A stretch of DNA of 64,000 nt, from the NCBI RefSeq assembly GCF_013266735.1, contig NZ_JABSNU010000012.1, positions 1-64,000 of the forward strand, in the 5' to 3' direction. Positions 13,039-22,000 of the stretch are shown piece by piece. Position 1 is the stretch's first letter. Each line of letters starts with the position of its first letter. A program made the position numbers and the translations under genes. The notes beneath the pieces were generated by a model. It had not been told where the DNA came from. It made no database searches and worked only from the letters and a program-made list of their open reading frames with translations. The stretch comes from Pedobacter foliorum (GTDB taxonomy: Bacteria; Bacteroidota; Bacteroidia; Sphingobacteriales; Sphingobacteriaceae).

Positions 13039-15842
13039 GGCTTTTTCTTTTCGGTACTTCCAAAAAAACGGGGATAATAGGCCATTGTTAGCATAAAATA
13101 CTGCTGCAATACATTAACCGAACCAGTTGAGATCATGTTATTGTAGCCATAGTTGATAATACTTTTATTCTGCCCCAATAAATCTAATGCAGAAACCTTA
13201 ATTTCAGCATTCTCCCCCTTTAAGAACCTGTAAGCAATACTTGCATTCCAGATGGTAAAATCGATGGGTTTTGAATAATTAGACGTGCTTCTATTGAAGT
13301 TAATATTCGTATTCCAGTATAGGCTCTTAGGCCACACCACACTCATTCCTCCATAGGTTCCGAAGTTCTTATAACTGTAATTCACATTTCCTTCTTGCCT
13401 GGTAGTACCCGTAGAAATGGATTGAGAACCGGAAACAGTAATCAATGAATTCAAATTGTACGACAATCTAAGCCAATTATAAGTAGTCAGATTTTTTTGC
13501 AGTACTTCATCGCCATTGATGTAAGCCGGTGTATTTGCATAGTTTAATTCGCTTGTAAACATAACCTCCAAGAGGTTCTCTTTCATTTTAAATGCCTTTT
13601 GCCAATTAGCATAATATCCTACATCGTGATAACCATTCAAGTTAACATTGTAGTGTATTCTTCTACCCAGAACATCATATCGGCTACTATCACCAATGTA
13701 ATTACCGATCTTACTCATCCAAAATCTAAGATTTAAACGTCCAGTACTTCCTACTCTTGTTCCATTATGTTCAAAACTAAATTCCAACCTCTGTTTATAA
13801 TCAGATTTAAGGTTAGCATTCCCATAATGGAGAAAATACACATTCGAACTATCAGTTAAAGGAGTTAACTGATATACATTTGGATAATTAGCAGAAGTAG
13901 TATAATTTAAACTGTAGGTTCTATTAAACGTGCTGGTTTTATTGTGCGCATAGCTAACAGAACCAGAGGGAAGAAAACGAAAATTGAATTCACTGAATCG
14001 CTGAAATACCTTTTCAGATGCATTTTTCTGATACAAGACCTCACCTTCGGTAAACAGGTTCACACTAACTGTTTTGTAATAACGATTATCTAAGTACTTT
14101 CTAAAGCTTTTTGAAAAGCCTATAGCCGGTTTTTCACTGAGTGTACTGTAATTACTTTTATTGCTCAAGTAGCTATTCTCAACATACCCAACATTATTGT
14201 CAAGATCGCCTACCACAACAGCTTCCTTATTATCATTAACCTTCAACGCATTTTTAAACTCCATCGTTACACCTAAGTAGCTAAGAGAAAGAGGCCCGAC
14301 ATTCGGTACAGTTAAATTGATAGTATGTACTGAATTGTTAAAATCGGTATTGTATTGCCTGTTGAAATTTTCATTCTGCGATGGGTCTGAAGCACTAAAA
14401 TTTGTGATCCGCTTACTATTATTACTACCAGAAGTATTACTATAAGCATATTGTGCATCGAACTTTGCTTGTTTGTTACTAGAATTTAGATATGAATTTT
14501 TATTGGAAAGCTTTAGATTTGCATCAATTGTTCGTTGGTCTCCAGTATTTTCCTGTCGCGCTGCATTTTGGCTACTCTCACCCGTTGCTTTATTAAGGCC
14601 AATTGCAGTTTGAGTGTTGATACTATTATTAATGCTGTTCCTCATATTATATCCTGCTACTATATCTCTTTCGTCTGATGAATGATTGTAAGAAGAATTA
14701 AAATTATGACTTCTATTTACATTTTTTGATGTTCCTACATTATCTCTGATAAGTTGATTTCCGTCATTTAAGCTTTCTACTGTGTGAACCTGTTCTTTAA
14801 GATCATTGTCAGAATTAGAAAAAAAGTAACTAGCATTAAGGCGGTCTGGCTTACCAAACTCATGAGCAAGGGTAAAACCTGCGGAGGTAAAAATGTTTAG
14901 TCCTCGCTGACTAAAATCAGACTGGTATTCATAGTTTGTTCCTTCTCCTTTGTAAGAGCTATTCGCCATAAGTGACTGAACACTATTGGCTGTTTTGTTA
15001 ACATTATTGTGCGTACTTATAATACCTGTCTGCGTCTTGGGGGTATAACCATTAAGCATACCATCTATAGCATATCTCTTATCGGTACCATAACCACCTC
15101 CTATCTTACCAAAAAGACCACTCTTTTTATCCTTCTTTAGCACAATATTCATATTTACATCAGGATTTACCTTATCCAGACTCTCCTTGTTTTCATAGAC
15201 CTGGATTTTCTCTACTACATTTTTAGGAAGATTTTGGATGGCTATTTTAGGGTCGCCACCAAAAAAAGGCTTCCCTTCGACATAAAGATTACTTATTTTC
15301 TTTCCATTTACAGTAATCAATCCATCGCTCCATACTGTTACTCCAGTAAGCTTGCGAAGTAAATCCTCTACAGTAGCATTCGTATCCAACTTAAATGCAT
15401 CCGCATTAAATACCAATGTATCCCCCTTCATTTCTACTGGAGCTTTTTGAGCAACAATCTTTACTTCCTCCAGATTATTCTCTGCCCGTTCGGCAATAAG
15501 CATCTTTAGATCTAGTACTCTGGAATCTGCTGGAATTACAAACTCCTTCTTGTAAACCTGGTATCCAACATAACTCATCAGTATATTTAATTTAACGCCA
15601 ACAGGAAGCTCTTTAAACTGAAACTTACCAAAGTTATTAGACAACTGGTAACTGATCAGTTTATCGTCACCGGCCTTATAAACGGAAAGCGTTGCAGATC
15701 GGAGTACATAATTGTGAACGGAATCCTTTACTAACCCCTCTATTGCCCCTACATAAGTAGAGTCCTTTTTTTGAGCCTTGGAAGTAATGAAACATCCTAA
15801 CAGAAAGATCTGTAAGCCTATAATGGTTAAATATTTGGTCAA
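13035..15842 (-). CDS. TonB-receptor-like outer-membrane beta-barrel protein
   Basis: This 935-residue protein starts with a signal peptide (about 1-24, ending TSKAQ) and a carboxypeptidase-regulatory-like domain (about 33-115, VEGLVKDSV type). A plug-like segment follows (about 130-235, with DTLVFNADAFK, VEDLLRKLTGVTVW and the NLPKNVVEKIQVYENK segment). The rest is a long barrel with many alternating aromatic Asn/Ser strands (TYSLNYTTSANYP, RLEFSFEHNGTRVG). This matches the Bacteroidota outer membrane beta-barrel family related to TonB receptors. It lies 36 bp downstream of two beta-propeller genes on the same strand, probably one operon. The substrate is unknown. Confidence 0.85.
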   Translation of the reverse strand: MTKYLTIIGLQIFLLGCFITSKAQKKDSTYVGAIEGLVKDSVHNYVLRSATLSVYKAGDDKLISYQLSNNFGKFQFKELPVGVKLNILMSYVGYQVYKKEFVIPADSRVLDLKMLIAERAENNLEEVKIVAQKAPVEMKGDTLVFNADAFKLDTNATVEDLLRKLTGVTVWSDGLITVNGKKISNLYVEGKPFFGGDPKIAIQNLPKNVVEKIQVYENKESLDKVNPDVNMNIVLKKDKKSGLFGKIGGGYGTDKRYAIDGMLNGYTPKTQTGIISTHNNVNKTANSVQSLMANSSYKGEGTNYEYQSDFSQRGLNIFTSAGFTLAHEFGKPDRLNASYFFSNSDNDLKEQVHTVESLNDGNQLIRDNVGTSKNVNRSHNFNSSYNHSSDERDIVAGYNMRNSINNSINTQTAIGLNKATGESSQNAARQENTGDQRTIDANLKLSNKNSYLNSSNKQAKFDAQYAYSNTSGSNNSKRITNFSASDPSQNENFNRQYNTDFNNSVHTINLTVPNVGPLSLSYLGVTMEFKNALKVNDNKEAVVVGDLDNNVGYVENSYLSNKSNYSTLSEKPAIGFSKSFRKYLDNRYYKTVSVNLFTEGEVLYQKNASEKVFQRFSEFNFRFLPSGSVSYAHNKTSTFNRTYSLNYTTSANYPNVYQLTPLTDSSNVYFLHYGNANLKSDYKQRLEFSFEHNGTRVGSTGRLNLRFWMSKIGNYIGDSSRYDVLGRRIHYNVNLNGYHDVGYYANWQKAFKMKENLLEVMFTSELNYANTPAYINGDEVLQKNLTTYNWLRLSYNLNSLITVSGSQSISTGTTRQEGNVNYSYKNFGTYGGMSVVWPKSLYWNTNINFNRSTSNYSKPIDFTIWNASIAYRFLKGENAEIKVSALDLLGQNKSIINYGYNNMISTGSVNVLQQYFMLTMAYYPRFFGSTEKKKP

Positions 15843-15878
15843 TGTGAAAGCGTTTAAATTTATTTATACTGGTTTAAG

Positions 15879-17114
15879 CTACAATTTCTCCTTGAGTTTG
15901 AACTGCAAAATCACAGGATTATCTGTTTTATTTCGTTGAGTAAAATAGTCACTAAGTATGGTGTTGTACTTTATATTCTTATCCTTATTTTCTTCATGCG
16001 CATCAAACATTACAGCAGATGAAAAACTAGTATAAACAAATTCCCCATCACATGCAGTCAAAGGAAAAGTATGATAATACTTGCCTTTATTTACTGGTAG
16101 AAAATAAGTACTGCTATCCGTAAGAATATGATCAACATCAATCGATGCACCTGATTTTAGATTATAGATTAGATTGACAGGGTGTAATTTACTTATGTAA
16201 AACAGCAGATTATTGCCGGCTTTCATAACGTTGGTTACATCATAAATCCATTCGGGATTGGCTTTATAAAGCTTTATTCTTTTTCCTTGAAATATACTAT
16301 CGGCTAAAAAATTTACTGGAACTGAGTTGATTGTAGGAAAGATTATCCTATACAAATTCTGGACTCTGGAGGGACTTATCTTAAAGATATTGTAGTCGCT
16401 GGTTCTGGTAAAAAAAATAGCTGTATCTAATCCTGAATCGGATAATCTCTCTACTGTCGAATAGTAATCATCCTTTATCTTTAAACTTGGCACATCATAA
16501 GGGAAGGCGTTGGCTGTAACATTTGTATAGTTTGTGACATAGTTGACAAGAAAACGTGTTTTTACCCTATCCGCTTTATCGTCTTCATATAAAAAAGGTG
16601 AAATTGCTATACTTTCTGTTATAAATCTTGATTCATTTAGCATCTCTTCATCTTTAACAACAATCTCCGCTTTTTTTGTCCCCTTCAGATCAAAGACCAA
16701 ATGCATCCATTTACCGTTTATAATTTGAACAAATGCGATTTCATTTTTCCAGCGGTTCAATTTAAAACTCCTTATCTCCTCTCTGTTCCCCATCCTATGT
16801 TTACCTCCTCCATAAATTTTGTGATGAAATTTTCCATTTTTTGTAAAAAAAAGAATGCAATTGGTAGTTTCGTCTAAGATGATAAAATAATCATCCGTTA
16901 TTTCCAATTGATCTATCTTGCCAAAAAGGCTTTCTTTTGTAGTTTCTAGGGGTATATAAGTACTACTTTCAAACACTTCACTTGCCGACGCACCAAAAGC
17001 ATTGCCAACGTCTATCCTCAAAGTCGTAACATTTGAAGTATCTATTGGGATAATTTTCTGTGCTTGCGAATAGAATCCGGTAAATAGCAGACAGATGATG
17101 AGCGTTTTTATCAT
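15879..17114 (-). CDS. 6-bladed beta-propeller protein (paralog 1)
   Basis: This 411-residue exported protein has a signal peptide (about 1-18, FYSQAQ). The Bacteroidota 6-bladed beta-propeller signature STYIPLETTKESLFGKIDQL and ITDDYFIILD follows. The propeller repeats run through the body, and a C-terminal block EENKDKNIKYNTILSDYF is shared with the upstream neighbour. The gene is a tandem duplicate, with only 21 bp between it and its paralog. It sits in an apparent operon with a barrel protein, so a surface or periplasmic partner role is inferred. Biochemical function is unknown. Confidence 0.8.
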   Translation of the reverse strand: MIKTLIICLLFTGFYSQAQKIIPIDTSNVTTLRIDVGNAFGASASEVFESSTYIPLETTKESLFGKIDQLEITDDYFIILDETTNCILFFTKNGKFHHKIYGGGKHRMGNREEIRSFKLNRWKNEIAFVQIINGKWMHLVFDLKGTKKAEIVVKDEEMLNESRFITESIAISPFLYEDDKADRVKTRFLVNYVTNYTNVTANAFPYDVPSLKIKDDYYSTVERLSDSGLDTAIFFTRTSDYNIFKISPSRVQNLYRIIFPTINSVPVNFLADSIFQGKRIKLYKANPEWIYDVTNVMKAGNNLLFYISKLHPVNLIYNLKSGASIDVDHILTDSSTYFLPVNKGKYYHTFPLTACDGEFVYTSFSSAVMFDAHEENKDKNIKYNTILSDYFTQRNKTDNPVILQFKLKEKL

Positions 17115-17135
17115 AGCGTTTTAGTTCATGTGAGA

Positions 17136-18419
17136 CTATAAATCGTCCTTTAACTTAATCTGAACTAGGACTGGGTTATTCTCCCCACTTCCTTTTCCGA
17201 AATAGTCAATTAGCACTCTATTGTATTTGACGTTTTTATCCTTGTTCTCTTCATGAGTTTGGAACATATAAACAGATGAAAAACTAGAATACAAATATTT
17301 ACCATCACTGGCTACAAAGCCTGTATATCCGGTCATTCGATCATCAGCGACAGGTAGGAAATAAGACATAGCGTCTGTTGTGATATGGCCGAGGGCAATA
17401 AGTGACCCTGATTTAAGGTTATAGATCATGGAAGCCTGCTTATTAAAGTCATTATTGAAACAATTTGCTTTAAAGACTAAATTATCACCAACCTGAAAAC
17501 AATTACTCAGGGCAAAGATGGCATCTGGATTATCTTGGAGATATTTAAATCTTTTGCCTTTATACTCATTATTAAATAGAAAATCCTTCGGCAGTGAATT
17601 GACTAATGGAAAAAGAAATCTATAAGCATGCTTAAGAGTATTTGGAGCTGCTTTATAAATATTGTAATCATATGGTTTAACAAAAAACACGGCTGAATCA
17701 ACTCCATAATTATAAAACGGGCCACTTCCCGCACTCATGACCTCTTCAGAAATAGATAAACCTTCAGCCTGATAAGGAAAAGCAAAAGTTTTAGGTTTCT
17801 TAAAATCATTTGCATATTCCATCAAATATTTTGTCTTTACACCATTCTTTTTATCATCATCATAGTTCTCAGCAAGAATCATTAGGTCTTTTGATACAAA
17901 CCTTCCATTGTAGATTATTAGCTCTTTATCTCTACTCAATATCTCTCTGGTTTTCTTGCCATCATAATTGAAAAAACAATGTGTTTGCTGACTTGTTTTA
18001 ACATCCCATCTTGAAAACATAATTTCTCTAGTCCATTTATTGATCTTAAAATTATCCATTCGATTATCAATGTTAGTCAATGTAAAACTACCACCCTTTA
18101 TTTTCCCATGAAACTTGCCGTCCTTTTTAAAGATTAAAATAGAATTGGTGGTTTTATCAAGAATAATATAATATTCATCGGTTATTTCCAACTGATCTAC
18201 CTTTCCAAAGGTGCTTTCCTTTGTAGTTTCAAGAGGAATGTAAGTAACACTTTCGAATACTTCTGAAGCATTGCCCCCATTGGCATTTATAGGATCTACT
18301 CGCAGAGTCATTACTTTAGAAGTATCAATAGGAATTACCTTTTGGGCAAAAGCACTAAAACCAGCAATAGCAAAAAGGCATAGCAAGGCTAAAGATTTGA
18401 GGAGTTGTTGAGCGCGCAT
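17136..18419 (-). CDS. 6-bladed beta-propeller protein (paralog 2)
   Basis: This 427-residue exported protein has a signal peptide (about 1-25, GFSAFAQ) and the same start of the mature protein as its downstream paralog: KVIPIDTS, then ESVTYIPLETTKESTFGKVD and ITDEYYIILD. It shares the C-terminal EENKDKNVKYNRVLIDYF block. It is the first gene of the three-gene minus-strand unit. The two paralogs differ most in the middle blades, suggesting different ligands or partners. No enzymatic motif is recognised. Confidence 0.8.
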   Translation of the reverse strand: MRAQQLLKSLALLCLFAIAGFSAFAQKVIPIDTSKVMTLRVDPINANGGNASEVFESVTYIPLETTKESTFGKVDQLEITDEYYIILDKTTNSILIFKKDGKFHGKIKGGSFTLTNIDNRMDNFKINKWTREIMFSRWDVKTSQQTHCFFNYDGKKTREILSRDKELIIYNGRFVSKDLMILAENYDDDKKNGVKTKYLMEYANDFKKPKTFAFPYQAEGLSISEEVMSAGSGPFYNYGVDSAVFFVKPYDYNIYKAAPNTLKHAYRFLFPLVNSLPKDFLFNNEYKGKRFKYLQDNPDAIFALSNCFQVGDNLVFKANCFNNDFNKQASMIYNLKSGSLIALGHITTDAMSYFLPVADDRMTGYTGFVASDGKYLYSSFSSVYMFQTHEENKDKNVKYNRVLIDYFGKGSGENNPVLVQIKLKDDL

Positions 18420-18519
18420 ATTTGGTTAAATTTATTTTAAGAAAATCTTAATCTTCTATACAAGTATACTGTTTTTTTAAGGAAAGTTTGTTTAAATTCG
18501 AGGATACTAAGTATAAGTT

Positions 18520-18996
18520 ATGGCTAAAGAACACCTATATCAAACGAGTTTAATATGGACAGGTAATAAAGGTTCAGGAACAATGGACTACCGGTCTTAT
18601 GAGAGAAGTTATACTATATCAATAGACCATAAAGCAGATATTCAAGGATCATCTGATTCGGCATTTTTGGGTGACAAAACTAAACACAATCCAGAAGATT
18701 TGTTGGTTTCATCACTATCATCATGTCATATGCTTTGGTTTTTACACCTATGCTCGCAAAACGAGATCATTGTATTAGATTATACAGATAATGCCGTAGG
18801 CAAGATGGCTGAAGAGCCAAGCGGAAGTGGTCATTTCACCGAGGTTATTTTAAACCCCGTAGTTGTAATTAACAATCAAGATCATGTAGAAAAAGCCAAC
18901 GCATTACATGAACAAGCAAACAAGATGTGCTTTATTGCTAACTCATGCAATTTCCCGGTTACACACAATCCTAAATGTATTGTTGAAAGAGGTTAA
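18520..18996 (+). CDS. OsmC/Ohr-family peroxidase
   Basis: This 158-residue protein of the OsmC fold reduces organic hydroperoxides with two thiols. The peroxidatic cysteine is Cys69 in SSLSSCHMLWFL and the second family cysteine is Cys137 in NKMCFIANS, with an extra Cys143. It has no signal peptide and is cytoplasmic. It is transcribed divergently from the propeller unit and converges on the macroglobulin gene. The two stop codons are 2 bp apart inside a hairpin. Confidence 0.9.
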   Translation: MAKEHLYQTSLIWTGNKGSGTMDYRSYERSYTISIDHKADIQGSSDSAFLGDKTKHNPEDLLVSSLSSCHMLWFLHLCSQNEIIVLDYTDNAVGKMAEEPSGSGHFTEVILNPVVVINNQDHVEKANALHEQANKMCFIANSCNFPVTHNPKCIVERG

Positions 18997-19011
18997 ACTT
19001 ACTTAACCTCT
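18988..19011. terminator. Hairpin shared by two convergent stop codons
   Basis: AGAGGTTAA (18988-18996) and TTAACCTCT (19003-19011) form a perfect 9-bp stem with a 6-nt loop. The stem contains the last codons and stop of the OsmC gene on one strand and the last codons of the macroglobulin gene on the other. U-rich sequence after it is weak. It is a plausible bidirectional terminator overlapping coding sequence. Confidence 0.5.
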
Positions 19012-22000
19012 ACCCTTTTCATTCCTTCCCTGCCGTAAAAAACAGGGAAGTACATCATTTCTGCCTTTGCAGGGTTAAGCGTATAACTTCCTGAATACCT
19101 AGGCATCAGGCTGATTGAAAAACTATGCTTTCCTTGTTTAAGCTTGGTACAGAAAATAGCGGTTTTGTTTTTAAAGTACTCCCTGTGCGTTTCTACGCCC
19201 CAAAAGCTTTGTGCTTTGTTTTCGTAAGAACAGCCTGCAGGAATAGGAACTTCAATCATTACATAATCCGCGTCCGCACGCACATCAACCTCTACTTTTA
19301 AAGCAGTTGAAGTTCCGGCTTTAAGTCTTTGTACTGCTTCAGAACCCTGTTCAAACCAGGTTTTTACCGTAAAATCTTTACTAACCTTTTCAGGCTTAGG
19401 ATTATTAAATTGCTGGTAAGCTGTAAAATACACTGGATCATTACCTTTTTTATTAACCGTTAAGGCTTTCGGTTCGATAACCTTATTAAAAGGAAAAACA
19501 GTCACCGTCTCACTATTATTCAGTGTTATAGTAGCCGGTTCAGACTTTTTACCTGCAACCATTAGCTCCGGCAATATTGTCTCTAGAATTAGAGAAGATT
19601 CATATGTATTTCTCCACTGACCGTCTTTTCTTTGCTCAAGAAAATACTGTTGAATACGCACCAACTCTTCTTTATAGCCACCCTTTTCCTTTAGGATCTG
19701 ATAAGCAAGCAATGTATTTTGAATACTGTTGTCCCAGAAATGATTGTTTTCTTCGCCCCAATAGCTGTTGCCAAACATGGTGCTTTTCTTTTGTGTCAAT
19801 AACCACTTAACATCTACATCTAAACCAGCCTTCTGTTTTAACTGCATAATCTGAAGCTTATCATAAACTGTTTGCTTCTCATTTGCTTTTTGCTGATCAA
19901 TAGTAGTAAGCCAATCCTTGATGTAATACTTTTCATCTAACAGACGCATAAGTTTTATAGCTTGAACCTGATCAATTGCATTTTTCTCACCTAATCTTTC
20001 TACCAAAGAATTATGCAATTTATCCATATTTATGGATACAGGGTAACCTTGTTTTTGAGCTTGCAGTAATGCTTCCACAACATGCAAACTAATCCAATAT
20101 TCTGTGTTACTATCTTGCCACCAACCCCAGGTTCCTTCAGGTCTACTATTATTCTGAAGCTTTTTAATCAAATCCTTGATGCTCTTTTCTCCCTTAAAAT
20201 CCTCGTTCAAGTATTTTCTTACTGTCTTTTCAAGCAATAGTCCCTTTAGTTTCGATGCCAATTGTTCATTACAGAAGTATTCATAATTGCGCAGTTTTTC
20301 CATTTCATCCAACAGTGTTGGAAAAACGGAAGATTCTGCCCTCAACGTTACCTTTCCAAGATCAGCATCAAATTTGTAATTTAAAGTGGTATCAGTTGTT
20401 AATGCGTTAAAATAGCCCTTTGTTTCAGTTACCCCTAAAGGGTACAATGGTATTTTGCGAATCTCCCCATCAAAATAACCATTGGGTTGTTCCATAGTGT
20501 ATTGGAGTTGTAGACTATCTATACTGTTTTTCTGAGCAACAATAGCTATTGTATCTAAATGGGCATTTTTAAAGTCGAAATCACTATTTAACAATTCCTT
20601 GCCATTGTAAATGAGCTTTCTTTTAACACGTTCGGCTTCTGTACTATAATTCATTAATTTACCAATTACATTGATGCTATCCCCTTGCAACGCAAAAAGT
20701 GGAGAAACTAAATTGGCACTCAGTGTTTTGAAAGATTTAATCTCCGTTTGATAAGAGCCCGATTGCTGGCGACCATTCATGGCAATAATTTTCGTGGTCC
20801 AACTCGTAATATCATCAGGAAATTTTACCGTAAAGCTTGCCTTCCCCTCCTCATTGGTAAACAATTTAGGCTGCCATACTGCATAATCAGAAAAATTAGA
20901 CCTCATGGTTTGTTGCTGAGGCTGTTGTCCCCCATTTGCATCCATATTAAGCTTATTACCTGTTGTTTTGATAAGAATGACGCCATTTGCACCTGCTGAT
21001 CCATAAATATCTGTTGCAGCTTTATCTTTTAAAACCTGCATCTCAACAATAGAATTCTGATCAATACTGCTGATATCTCCGTTATAGGGTAATCCATCCA
21101 CAATAATCAAAACACCGGCTCCCACCAATGATGAACCTGTGCTCAACCCCCTAATGTTAATCGTCCCTCGCATTCCTGGGGCACCTGTATTTTGTTGAAT
21201 ATTGAATCCGGCAACCTTGCCTTGAAGTAATTGTTCTACATCACCTCCATTTTCTCGTTTTGCAACGTAACCTCTAATAACTACCTCCTGCATTCCCTCT
21301 GGTGCTTCATCTAGAAATACAACTAAATTATCACTTGCTCTAACTTTGGTTACTTTTTTCTTGTAGCTTATGTAAGAAAACCAGATTTCTCCATCTTTAG
21401 GCACCATAACATCAAAAACACCTCTGGAATTTGTATGAGCTAGTACTTTAGCAGCTTTATTTTTCCCTTTATAAGCAATACTAACGCCTACCATAGTTTC
21501 CTTTGTACCCCCATCAAACACAGTCCCTCTTATTCTGGTTACCAAAAGCTTTTTATCAATTCCAGAATTGAAAACTACCTCCTCGCTTTCCTTAAAATAA
21601 TCTATCGGCCTATCATCTTTCTTACCTAAAGCCTTTATCTTTCCGTCCATCCTAATACTCAAACTATCAGCTTTCATTATCTTTACATCCTTAATCAGGT
21701 AAAGATTCGAGCCTCCTGCTTTAATTATTAGATCATCCTTTGTAAAATACCTATTGTCTTTAAATAAATACATTACACTATAGCTGCCCTCATTTAAATT
21801 ACCATAGGATGGATCCCGACCGGGGTGTATTTGTAAGAATCTGTAATCATCATTTTTATAAAGGATGACATTCTTTAAATAAGGTAATTGATTCAAAATC
21901 GCAGTGTCAATATCAATATTCAACCTACCTATATTCTTACCTTTTACTTCCTTATTTTCATATAGCCTGGTAGTTCTGCTTCTCAAATCAAGATAATCAT

